Part shown: positions 1-8,473 of the stretch, in pieces
How positions within the stretch are numbered: the first letter of the stretch is position 1
Layout: each line of letters opens with the position of its first letter
DNA from: JAOAFZ01 sp964412815
GTDB taxonomy: Bacteria; Patescibacteriota; Microgenomatia; UBA1406; GWC2-37-13
DNA length: 64,000 bases
Assembly: GCA_964412815.1 (NCBI GenBank)
Contig: CAYPQF010000034.1
Coordinates: 228,281 to 292,280 of the forward strand
Direction of reading: 5' to 3'
Made by a program: the position numbers and the translations under genes
The notes under the pieces: generated by a model
Told to the model about the DNA's origin: nothing
What the model saw: only the letters and a program-made list of their open reading frames with translations
The model's database searches: none

Positions 1-180
1 TGTATTGAACAAGTTTACAGAGCTCTGTGATCTTATTTTTCATGACCACCATTATACCTTATTTTTGACAGAAAATAATTGAAAATCAGGTAAGTTTTCT
101 GTTGCATTAAGATAACAAATCCTTCATACTTAATTTCAGAGGTGTAATGTATATTAGTGTGTAACGATGTCAATCTTTTC

Positions 181-396
181 ATGAGAAGGAACCGTCTTTT
201 CGCGATACTTATTTTGCTGTTATTTCCAGCTGTTTTGATAGGAGCAGCTGTTTCTCTTCTGACCAGTGGGTTTATCTCTGCCGAAAAATCAAAACTTGCT
301 ACAATTCAAAACACGGTGACCGGAACCAGGCAAACAGGCAAACAGGTCAGGTACTCGCGGAACTGGATCAGAACATTGTTCCTGAGTTTGAAGTAA
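181..396 (+). CDS. N-terminal fragment of the giant fibre protein (signal peptide)
   Basis: This short frame encodes the secretion signal of the giant fibre protein: MRRNR followed by about 20 hydrophobic residues and a small-residue region. A GTG at 157 is in frame, but ATG 181 gives the more typical signal peptide. The reading is in phase with the rest of the protein only up to the 8-bp duplication at 327-346. After that it runs out of frame to a stop at 396, so the last 15 or so residues are not native. With one duplicate unit removed, translation passes straight into the frame that encodes the rest of the N-terminal fibre domain. Confidence 0.6.
   Translation: MRRNRLFAILILLLFPAVLIGAAVSLLTSGFISAEKSKLATIQNTVTGTRQTGKQVRYSRNWIRTLFLSLK
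327..346 (+). repeat. 8-bp tandem duplication causing a frameshift
   Basis: The unit CAGGCAAA occurs twice in direct tandem (327-334 and 335-342), followed by half a unit, CAGG. The frame upstream is position 1 mod 3 and the frame downstream is 0 mod 3. Deleting exactly 8 bases reconnects them and restores a continuous fibre protein. It may be a slipped-strand switch or a transposon excision footprint. Confidence 0.85.
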
Positions 397-446
397 ATAT
401 CAACAGTTCTTTTACTAAAGATGTCTCGATTGATGGTGGCCTTGAG

Positions 447-1415
447 GTGCAGGGAGTCACCATTTTTAACGATGGCATAGAAGCCCCGAATGTTGTGTAT
501 CGAGTAGTTGCAGGCCAGGGAATTGCATTGACCGGTCAGCAGGAGATTTTTATTCAGAATGACGGAGTTCTCAGTTTGCAAGGACAAACAGGTGCTATCA
601 CCCTGACCGAAGGTGATGGTATCTCGATTAACGGAACTACAATCTCCCTTGACGAAACAGCTCTTCTCAGGTTGAACTCACCTGCAACTTCAGGAGGAAC
701 CAATCAACAGGGATTACAGAATGCCTTTAGAAATATCATCGTTTCAGGACAAAATTCCATCATTGCCTCTGGAGCAGATAATCTCACGTTTGAAGCAGGT
801 AGTGGCATTGCATTAGTAACAGACCCGAACACGAAGACTGTTCGTATCCTAAATACAAATACAGACGGGGGTTCAGTTGCTGCTGGGTGGCAGGATATTG
901 GTTCAGCGGTAGTTTTGTCAACTTCATCTGATTTTGTAGGTATAGGAACTGCAAATCCAACTGAAGCTCTGGATGTGAACGGAAACCTGAGAGTACGGGG
1001 ACAACTGGTAGACAGTACTGGACAGACAGGGACCGCGGGTCAGGTCCTGGTTGCAACCGTAAACGGTTTTGCCTGGGGCACGGTTGATACGGTGAACCCC
1101 GGTACCGCTTTTGTAAATGGGGGAAATACCTTGGGAGAACCGGGAATCCTGGGCACAGGTGATGCTCAGCCCTTGACCTTTATCACCAGTGGCATACCAC
1201 GAATTACCATTGCTGCTACCGGAAACATTGGCGTTGGAACCACCACTCCTCAGGCGAGTCTGGATATTGCCGGTAGTACGCGTTTACGGGGTGCTTTGCA
1301 GGATGGCACAGGAGCGCCAGGTACCTCTGGTAGCATTCTGCTCTCCACTGGTACACTGGTACCGGAACCGTCTGGGGAAGTGTCTCCAGTGCAATCAGCG
1401 GAACGGCTTTCGTAA
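447..1415 (+). CDS. giant fibre protein, segment 2 (N-terminal fibre domain)
   Basis: This segment carries the first folded part of the fibre: a beta-rich region with EAPNVVYRVVAGQGI and the repeated motif QGQTGAITLTEGDGI, then three GIGT/GVGT ..P.. LD(V/I) units typical of bacterial tail-fibre-like proteins. Very similar text occurs near the start of the 39.8-kb minus-strand fibre protein, so the two genes are paralogues. The frame is actually open from about 343. It is lost at the second 8-bp duplication (1347-1362), so the final 17 residues are out of phase. The ATG at 447 is internal and probably not a real start. Confidence 0.6.
   Translation: MQGVTIFNDGIEAPNVVYRVVAGQGIALTGQQEIFIQNDGVLSLQGQTGAITLTEGDGISINGTTISLDETALLRLNSPATSGGTNQQGLQNAFRNIIVSGQNSIIASGADNLTFEAGSGIALVTDPNTKTVRILNTNTDGGSVAAGWQDIGSAVVLSTSSDFVGIGTANPTEALDVNGNLRVRGQLVDSTGQTGTAGQVLVATVNGFAWGTVDTVNPGTAFVNGGNTLGEPGILGTGDAQPLTFITSGIPRITIAATGNIGVGTTTPQASLDIAGSTRLRGALQDGTGAPGTSGSILLSTGTLVPEPSGEVSPVQSAERLS
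1347..1362 (+). repeat. second 8-bp tandem duplication causing a frameshift
   Basis: The unit ACTGGTAC occurs twice in direct tandem (1347-1354 and 1355-1362). The upstream frame is 0 mod 3 and the downstream frame 2 mod 3. Removing one unit gives the uninterrupted reading STGTGTVWGSV, matching the fibre repeat pattern seen about 280 bases earlier. Same size and same effect as the duplication at 327. Confidence 0.85.
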
Positions 1416-1444
1416 ACGGAGGGAATGCATTTGGCGTTCCCGCA

Positions 1445-4400
1445 GTGCTGGGAACTTCTGACGCCCAGGCGTTGACCCTGATGACAAACAATGTTCAGAG
1501 AATTCAGATCAGCACCGCCGGCCTGATTGGTATTGGTACGAGCGTGGGGAATTCGCTCGTTTCCTTTCCGGGTTCAACCACGAGTCGGGCCTCGATCAAC
1601 ATTGCTCCGGGAGCACAACCTGCAACGGGTACACAAGGTGACTTGTACGTACAGGGAGGCAATCTTTTTTTCCACAATGGTGCTCAGTGGGAGAACCTGC
1701 GAAACTACTGGCGCCTGAATGGTACCGATTTATATTACAGCGGGGGAGAAGTCGGTATCGATACTGCCAGTCCGGTTGAAAAGCTGGAAGTACAGGAGGG
1801 GAATATTCGGATTAATACTGCTTCTGCATCGGACACAACCCGACGTTCTATCCAATGGTTTGATGGTCTGGCGCGTTGGTCAATCGGCTATACTGCCTCG
1901 GAAACCAACCGGCCACTTCGGATTCAAACCGGGAACACTGCCGTACTCTCTATTCAGGAAAACGGCAATGTCGGTATCGGGGTTAACTCTCCGGGACGCA
2001 CGCTGGACGTGAATGGGGCGGTACGTCTCCAGCCTACAACACTGCCGTCTAATCCTGCATCCGGAGACTTATTTAATGATGGGTCATCTTTATTTTTTTA
2101 TGATGGTACCAGCTGGAGCGACCTTGCCGAAGGGGGCAGCGGGAGTGGCCTGTGGAGTATGAATGGCAGCGATATTTATTACTCAACCGGATCGGTCGGT
2201 GTCGGGGTGAATAATCCAGCAGCTCTCTTTTCCGTTGGAACAAACTCTGCTTTTCAAGTCAGTTCCAACGGTAATATGAGCACAACCGGATCTATTCGCT
2301 CAGGAACCTTGGCATTGGGAGGCATACTAAAAGCTGCGGCAACAACCGGGCAGATTGAACTGGCGGTACCGGGAGTTGATTACGAACAGTCGATTACCTT
2401 TTTTAACGGCATTACCCGGGGAATAAATAACTCAGTTGGATTGGGTGGAACACTGGCTGACCATACTGCCATTGCTCTGGGAACGAATACCCTTTCTTTT
2501 ACCGGTACCAGCGGTCGCGTCGGGTTTGGCACCAGTTCGCCGGCACGTATGGTTGATATTAATGGTGCTATGCGACTTCGCAGCACGACCCAACCAACCA
2601 GTCCATCTGCTGGAGATATCTATTCAAGCGGATCTGATATCTGGTTTTACAATGGGTCGGCCTGGACCAGTATGTTGTACGGTTCGGGAGCAAGTCTTCT
2701 GTCTGGAGATGCAGACCTGGCATATCTGACCTCACTAACAAGTGATTTTGCACTTGGTGGATCGACTTCGGCAGCTCCGTTTTTCTTTGATCAGAGCACG
2801 AATCTGCTTACATTAACTAATACTACTACCGGCCCTAGCTTTCGTGTAAACGATCAGTCTAGCGATACGTCACCGTTTCTGATTGATGCCGATGGACGGG
2901 TTGCTATAGGAAAAACATCTGCTTCTTATAAGGTAGATGTGGTTGGTGACATTTATTCCAGCCAGTATCTTCGTGGTGAGCAGGGAGTCTGTATTGGCTC
3001 AGATTGCCGGACGTCCTGGTCTACGGTCGGTTTTCCAACTGGACAGAACGGTAGTACTATTTACCATAACGGAACCGACTGGCAGGCAAGCACTTTTCTT
3101 TTTAACGGAGGAAACGTTCTGGGTGTAGGGATTAGCGCACCGGGAGCGTTAATTGATATCGCCGGCGCCACCACTGCTCGAGCAAGTATGCGGATTCGTT
3201 CCGGTACTGCACCATCCTCCCCGAATCCTGGCGATCTGTGGTTTGATGGCACGCAGCTTATCTTTCAGCGTGATGCAAGTAGTCCAGTAAACCTTCTAGC
3301 TCAAAACGCATTATGGGGAGAAAATGGTTCAAAAATATTTTACAACTTAGGAGAAGTAGGCATTGGTACAAGTGATCCATCATCTCAGCTTCATGTTAAC
3401 TCTTCTACCGCGTCATCAACAGGCATCACTGTTCAAAATACCAGCGGTTCGGGGAATCCGTTTTTACGTATCCAATCGGCTGCAAATCGCGGAGCCAACC
3501 TTTTTTTGAGCTGTAATAATGTAGAGATCGGTCAGCTGACGGTTGCTTCCAATAATGGGTTCTTTAACATAGTAGCCCTAAATAATACGGGGATTAACTT
3601 GCAAACAGGGGGTACCTCAAGCCTTCTGATTACGAATTCAGGAAATGTCGGTTTGAACACCACCGGACCGAATACGACGCTGGACGTGAACGGTGCGTTC
3701 TCTATGCGTGGTATGGCGGCTCCGGCAAATGCTCCGACAGGACAAGGACGTCTGTATTTTGACAGTACCACCCGAAAGTTCCGTGTCTCGGAAGACGGAA
3801 ACACCTATGTCGACCTCTTAAGTGCGGGGTCGAGTTCGTTTGATCTGGGAGGTAATTCCTTCGGTGCGCTCGCAACACTGGGAACCAATGACAACTTTAA
3901 CCTTGCGCTGGAAACAAATAATTCTACCCGAATGACTATCACTACCAGCGGCAATGTTGGTATCGGCACGACGAACCCGGGTCAGCGGCTTGATGTCGCC
4001 GGTTTTGTACGAAGCACCTCGGGTGGATTTATATTCCCTGACGGTTCGATTCAAACAACAGCGGTCGGACAGGGAGGCGGGTTCTGGATCGGCAACGGGA
4101 ACCACATCTACAACTCGAATACAGGCAATGTCGGCATCGGCATTATCAACCCGACATTCAAGCTGGATGTTACCGGGAATGCGCGCTTTACCAGTTCTGT
4201 AGAAGTAGGCGGTAATCTCGATTTCAGCAGCACTAATCCAATTCTCCGAGCTTTCAACGCGACAAATAACAACATGAGAAGCGTACTTGAACTAACCGCA
4301 GATCAGACGGCTCGAAACTATTTCCAGATGCGAGCCACCGAAGGTGAATATACCACCCCAACGCTTTCTACCGTTGGTGCCTGGACTCATATCAATCTTG

Positions 4401-5542
4401 GACTTTCTCCAAAAGGGAATGGAAATGTAATTATCACTTCCAATAATCTGCAGTTTCAGAATACTGCCCCACGGCTTATGTCTCTCGATTCAAACTCCAA
4501 TATGCGTGGTGTCCTTGAAATGAATGCCGGTACCGGTGCACGGAACTGGTTGAGACTTTCAACTGTAGAAGGCAATTTTACGACCCAAAGCGTTGAGGCA
4601 GTAGGAGAATTTAGTAACTTAAATCTCGGACTCACTCCAAAGGGTACCGGCAACGTAGTTATTTCTTCTAACAACCTACTGTTTAATAACACGGCACCGG
4701 TTTTGATGGCCTTTAACGCTACGAACGGGAATCATCGGAGTGTATTACAACTGACCGCAGATCAGACGGCTCGAAATTATTTCCAGATGAATGCAACTGA
4801 AGGAGACTACACAACACCGACACTTTCGGCTATCGGTGCATGGAGTAATATTAATCTCGGGCTCACCCCAAAAGGTGCAGGTAATGTTGTGATTGGATCA
4901 AATAACTTACTCTTCAATAACACGGCTCCAATTCTTATGGCGTTTAATGCTATCAATAATAATCACCGAAATGTATTACAACTCACCGCAGACCAGACGG
5001 CGCGAAACTACTTTCAGATGAATGCAACTGAGGGAAGTTTTACTACTCCAACAATCTCAACAATTGGAGCGTGGGATAACATTAACCTCGGCTTGTCTGC
5101 CAAGGGTGGTGGTCGCATTCTTTTGAATAATGGATCTCAGGTACTCAGTTCCGGATCCTACAATACGACATCGCCGGGGACTGCAGCCGGCGGGTTACAT
5201 ATTGCTCCGTCTACAACGACTGCCGGACATTCGACGGCTCTAACTTTTGGGGCATCAAACCATTCAAATGCAGGTCACGCTCAGGCTGGTATCTATGTGG
5301 AAGGCAATACAGGTGGAACAACCATGCGTTTGGCTACTACAAATAGTTATGGGAGCGGAGCGCAAACGCGTATGACAATTGATACCGTTGGGGCAGTTAC
5401 CTTTACGGGAGCGGTGACATCAAATGGTGCTATCAGTGCTACCGGAAACCTCACGTCCGGTGGTACAACTCAATTGGGAGGCTCTACCCTGACTAATGGA
5501 CGACTCAACCTTCACGGTACGTCTCAAAATATTGCGAATTGA
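1445..5542 (+). CDS. giant fibre protein, segment 3 (repeat stalk)
   Basis: The main stalk of the fibre, 1365 residues from the internal ATG, although the frame is open from about 1363. It consists of many 60-100 residue units with the signatures SVGVGVNNP, GIGTTNPG..LDV and P.ANAPT..GRLYFD, low in Lys and Cys and rich in Gly, Ser, Thr and Asn. Residues near 4211-5125 form four near-identical tandem units of 76-77 residues. The segment ends at an in-frame TGA (5540-5542). The same frame continues without interruption for another 960 codons, so the stop splits one protein rather than separating two genes. Confidence 0.65.
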   Translation: MLGTSDAQALTLMTNNVQRIQISTAGLIGIGTSVGNSLVSFPGSTTSRASINIAPGAQPATGTQGDLYVQGGNLFFHNGAQWENLRNYWRLNGTDLYYSGGEVGIDTASPVEKLEVQEGNIRINTASASDTTRRSIQWFDGLARWSIGYTASETNRPLRIQTGNTAVLSIQENGNVGIGVNSPGRTLDVNGAVRLQPTTLPSNPASGDLFNDGSSLFFYDGTSWSDLAEGGSGSGLWSMNGSDIYYSTGSVGVGVNNPAALFSVGTNSAFQVSSNGNMSTTGSIRSGTLALGGILKAAATTGQIELAVPGVDYEQSITFFNGITRGINNSVGLGGTLADHTAIALGTNTLSFTGTSGRVGFGTSSPARMVDINGAMRLRSTTQPTSPSAGDIYSSGSDIWFYNGSAWTSMLYGSGASLLSGDADLAYLTSLTSDFALGGSTSAAPFFFDQSTNLLTLTNTTTGPSFRVNDQSSDTSPFLIDADGRVAIGKTSASYKVDVVGDIYSSQYLRGEQGVCIGSDCRTSWSTVGFPTGQNGSTIYHNGTDWQASTFLFNGGNVLGVGISAPGALIDIAGATTARASMRIRSGTAPSSPNPGDLWFDGTQLIFQRDASSPVNLLAQNALWGENGSKIFYNLGEVGIGTSDPSSQLHVNSSTASSTGITVQNTSGSGNPFLRIQSAANRGANLFLSCNNVEIGQLTVASNNGFFNIVALNNTGINLQTGGTSSLLITNSGNVGLNTTGPNTTLDVNGAFSMRGMAAPANAPTGQGRLYFDSTTRKFRVSEDGNTYVDLLSAGSSSFDLGGNSFGALATLGTNDNFNLALETNNSTRMTITTSGNVGIGTTNPGQRLDVAGFVRSTSGGFIFPDGSIQTTAVGQGGGFWIGNGNHIYNSNTGNVGIGIINPTFKLDVTGNARFTSSVEVGGNLDFSSTNPILRAFNATNNNMRSVLELTADQTARNYFQMRATEGEYTTPTLSTVGAWTHINLGLSPKGNGNVIITSNNLQFQNTAPRLMSLDSNSNMRGVLEMNAGTGARNWLRLSTVEGNFTTQSVEAVGEFSNLNLGLTPKGTGNVVISSNNLLFNNTAPVLMAFNATNGNHRSVLQLTADQTARNYFQMNATEGDYTTPTLSAIGAWSNINLGLTPKGAGNVVIGSNNLLFNNTAPILMAFNAINNNHRNVLQLTADQTARNYFQMNATEGSFTTPTISTIGAWDNINLGLSAKGGGRILLNNGSQVLSSGSYNTTSPGTAAGGLHIAPSTTTAGHSTALTFGASNHSNAGHAQAGIYVEGNTGGTTMRLATTNSYGSGAQTRMTIDTVGAVTFTGAVTSNGAISATGNLTSGGTTQLGGSTLTNGRLNLHGTSQNIAN
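4211..5125 (+). repeat. four tandem 76-77 residue fibre repeats
   Basis: Four in-frame coding repeats start near 4211, 4442, 4670 and 4901. Shared words are LLFNNTAP, LTADQTARNYFQM, ATEG..TTPT and NLGL.PKG.GNV. Spacing is 228 to 231 bp. Copies 3 and 4 are the most alike, suggesting recent duplication within the stalk. Confidence 0.8.
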
Positions 5543-5584
5543 CCACACATACATTTTACGACAACAGCGAGCACATTCCCTGCC

Positions 5585-8425
5585 ATGCAGCAGCTTATCT
5601 GGAATCATGATAACCAGGCTCTGAGCTTTGATGCATACTTTGATAATGCCTGGAGAAGTAGTTTTTCAGGGTCCAACTTTCAGATATACAAGCAGAGCAA
5701 TTTACTGAACTTTAACTACGCAAGCGGCGTAGTTGCTGGAAGCGGCATTACCTTTCAGACCGGTATGGCACTCAATACATCTGGATTCCTGGGTCTTGGA
5801 ACCACAGCTCCACAAGCGCGCCTACAACTTGCAAACAATGTCTCAACCGGGGCTCCGGACACCTTCTCGAAGTATCAGATGATAATCTGGGAAAACGGTT
5901 CTGCCACCGGAGCATACGGCATGGGAGTAGAAGCGAACACGTTCTGGTTTAACTCAGGGGGGAGTGACTATAAGTGGTATGCGGCAGGTGGAGCTACCCC
6001 GTCTATGTTCCTGGACAGTGGAAACCTGGGTATCGGTACCAGCGGAGCTCCAGCAGCTCGACTGCATGTGGTGGGAACTCAGCTTCGATGGGATCCATCT
6101 ACCACAACTACAAACGCCGGAATTTTGTTTACCGGGGGAAATGATACCTATGCTGAAATCCGGGCGGGTCAGGTCAGTAACTACAATAACTATCGGCAAC
6201 TTATTCTCAACGGCTCGCCATCAGGATATGTGGGTGTAGGGACACTCACACCCCGGGCCAGCTTTGATGTAGGCGGAAATGTAAGTACCGGGACTCCGCT
6301 TGCCCGTATAGGACCGGGTATCGCATTTACCTCCACAACTGACAGTCAGGCCTGGATGAGCGCAAACGGCTGGCTGTGGAATGGTTCTGCATGGACTCGA
6401 ACTGCCGCAACAAATGCTGTTATGTGGGGTTCTGGAAATAATGCCGGAGCTTTCGAAATATGGACAACAGACTCTGCTTCCGCACAAAATACCGCTCCTG
6501 CAAATTCAAATTCACGGCTCATTGTATTAAACAATGGAAATGTAGGTGTTGGGCTGATCAACCCGACAAATAAATTTGAAGTGACCGGCAACTCAGCAGT
6601 AAACGGTAATATGATAATCAATAGTAGCGGAGCAATTAATCAGACAGTAAACAGTTGGGGGGATAAATGGTTTATGGCTGGCGCTGATATTAAAGTGGGA
6701 ATGAACCAGACCAATACAGCCTGGCAGTTTGATATTGGGGGTGTTACCGGACTTACCAGATATCGCTTTAATGCAACAAACTCTGGAAGTATAAATGGTC
6801 CGATCGTGGACTTTAATACCAATGGCACAAGTACCTTCTATGGTGCCACCACCATGAACTCGAACTTATTTGCTTTGGGAAATGCAGGTTTTGGTACATC
6901 TTCTCCAAGTACCACCTTGTCTGTGCATAACGCCAACTCATCAACTACACAGACAAATTTCACACAGGCTATTACAAACGGTGGCATTCAGGTTTCTTCA
7001 ATATATGCTGACGGAGCATTTACTCCAGGAATGTTCTGGACAACAAGTAACAATGAATCATCCCGGCCGAAGGCAGGAATATATACCCGTAATACCTCAA
7101 CCGGCACCTTTATGTATCTGGGTACTACCAGTTCGTATGTGACTGGTATTAACAACGATGCAATTGTGATTAATCCAAATGGAAACGTTGGGCTAAGCAC
7201 CGCAACACCAAGTTCCTTCCGGCTTGAGGTTAACGGCTCCATTGGACCATCTGCTGATAACGTGAGCACATTGGGTAGCTCTGGGCGTCGCTTTACCGAA
7301 GTATTTGCCTCAAACGGTACTATAAACACATCAGACGTGAGATTAAAAGAAAATATCCAATCTTTGAATTATGGTCTAGAAGAAATACTCGCACTTGAAA
7401 CAGTTTCATATACCTGGAGAGGCGGCGATCAGGCAGATCGTAAACTTGGTCTGATTGCGCAGGACCTGCAACAGATTATGCCGGAAGTGGTGCATGTCGG
7501 CAGCGATGTAAACAAAACCCTGGGTGTCTATTACACAGATTTGATTCCGGTTACCATCAAGGCAATTCAGGAACAGCAGGAACAGATCAATGCCATAAAA
7601 CTCAAGACGAATGAACAGTCAATCATGGATACGATTATGGCATTAATGCAGTCAGATGCCTCCCAGTCAAAAGAGATCAATGAGTTGAATAAGCGTATAG
7701 CAAGTATTTCAGCCGGATTAGTACAAGCAAATGCAACAATTACTCAGGCTCCACCCGTTGCAACAACATCTGTTGATCTTTCAAGACTGGAGACTCGCAC
7801 CACCAGTCTGGAAGCCGAGATCGCCAGCCTGAGTGCCCGCCTGACAGCTATGGTATTGGGAGCTTCGACTGCATCAACCTCTGCACTGGTAGAAAACCAG
7901 ACGTCAGTATCAGATCTGATCGTCAGCAATACTGCCAATATTAATAATCTGGGTGTTACCGGATCGATTACAGCTGGTCTGCTCTCGATCTCCGGGATGG
8001 ATGAGCTAGGAGGCTCGTCCATCAATACACTGGTAGAGCCACTTAAAATGCAGTCTTTGCGTGGAGGCGCAATCGAGATGATGGGTGGTGACTTCCGTAT
8101 AGGGACAGATGGCACCGTCACCATTGCAGGAACTGTCGAGGCACAGACTGTCAAAGCTGAAACAGTGCAGACTAAGGCGATCGAGGTTGATCGTTCCGAG
8201 AAGGAAGATGCTACAGCCGGAACTTCGACCATCAAACCGGGGGAGACATCGGTAGTGATCAAAACCACCGCGGTAAAAGCTGATAGCCTGATTTTTGTAA
8301 CAGAAAAAACCGAACAGTTTGCCACTATGATCGTTACTCAACAGAAGGATGGGGAATCGTTTACGGTCAAGATCAAAGAAGCAGCAAGTGGAGATGTTAC
8401 CTTTAACTGGTTGATCGTAAAATAA
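5585..8425 (+). CDS. giant fibre protein, segment 4 with peptidase S74 chaperone
   Basis: The C-terminal part of the fibre, in the same frame as the preceding segment. It holds more GIGT repeats and then a peptidase S74 intramolecular chaperone domain beginning near 7327. The catalytic Ser-Lys pair is visible in SDVRLKENI (Ser, then Lys five residues later), followed by GLIAQDLQQIMPEVV. A coiled coil follows (TSLEAEIASLSARL), then a beta region and a last module ending FNWLIVK. The other two S74 proteins in this window have the same order. In this family the domain assembles the fibre trimer and cleaves itself at the Ser. The ATG at 5585 is internal; whether this piece is ever made alone is unknown. 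Confidence 0.7.
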   Translation: MQQLIWNHDNQALSFDAYFDNAWRSSFSGSNFQIYKQSNLLNFNYASGVVAGSGITFQTGMALNTSGFLGLGTTAPQARLQLANNVSTGAPDTFSKYQMIIWENGSATGAYGMGVEANTFWFNSGGSDYKWYAAGGATPSMFLDSGNLGIGTSGAPAARLHVVGTQLRWDPSTTTTNAGILFTGGNDTYAEIRAGQVSNYNNYRQLILNGSPSGYVGVGTLTPRASFDVGGNVSTGTPLARIGPGIAFTSTTDSQAWMSANGWLWNGSAWTRTAATNAVMWGSGNNAGAFEIWTTDSASAQNTAPANSNSRLIVLNNGNVGVGLINPTNKFEVTGNSAVNGNMIINSSGAINQTVNSWGDKWFMAGADIKVGMNQTNTAWQFDIGGVTGLTRYRFNATNSGSINGPIVDFNTNGTSTFYGATTMNSNLFALGNAGFGTSSPSTTLSVHNANSSTTQTNFTQAITNGGIQVSSIYADGAFTPGMFWTTSNNESSRPKAGIYTRNTSTGTFMYLGTTSSYVTGINNDAIVINPNGNVGLSTATPSSFRLEVNGSIGPSADNVSTLGSSGRRFTEVFASNGTINTSDVRLKENIQSLNYGLEEILALETVSYTWRGGDQADRKLGLIAQDLQQIMPEVVHVGSDVNKTLGVYYTDLIPVTIKAIQEQQEQINAIKLKTNEQSIMDTIMALMQSDASQSKEINELNKRIASISAGLVQANATITQAPPVATTSVDLSRLETRTTSLEAEIASLSARLTAMVLGASTASTSALVENQTSVSDLIVSNTANINNLGVTGSITAGLLSISGMDELGGSSINTLVEPLKMQSLRGGAIEMMGGDFRIGTDGTVTIAGTVEAQTVKAETVQTKAIEVDRSEKEDATAGTSTIKPGETSVVIKTTAVKADSLIFVTEKTEQFATMIVTQQKDGESFTVKIKEAASGDVTFNWLIVK

Positions 8426-8461
8426 GTCTGTATTGACTTTTACTCAAGGCCGGTGTCGGTG

Positions 8462-8467
8462 TATAAT
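8462..8467 (+). promoter_or_regulatory. -10 box of a leaderless promoter for tyrS
   Basis: TATAAT ends 6 bases before the ATG at 8474, so transcription should begin at or next to the start codon. There is no Shine-Dalgarno sequence. The same arrangement recurs at many genes in this window. Confidence 0.6.
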
Positions 8468-8473
8468 AGCCTC

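Larger units (their letters stand above)
181..8425 (+). pseudogene. giant S74-type surface fibre protein, broken reading frame
   Basis: One coding region in three frame states. It starts at ATG 181 with a signal peptide (Arg-rich start, then a hydrophobic stretch to about residue 30). It continues through many GIGT..P..LDVNG fibre repeats and ends in a peptidase S74 chaperone domain, a coiled coil and a C-terminal beta module. The frame is lost after two exact 8-bp tandem duplications (327-346 and 1347-1362) and stopped by TGA at 5540. Removing one 8-bp unit at each site rejoins all frames exactly and gives 2743 codons including the stop. The N-terminal part resembles that of the 25.3-39.8 kb locus. 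S74 domains are known to trimerise fibres and then cut themselves off. The gene could be phase-variable, decaying or mis-assembled. The segments are listed separately. Confidence 0.8.

Noticed and set aside
7744..8325. 193-residue antisense frame
   Set aside because: It is a shadow of the S74 protein's coiled-coil region; composition is biased and it has no start signal or family match.
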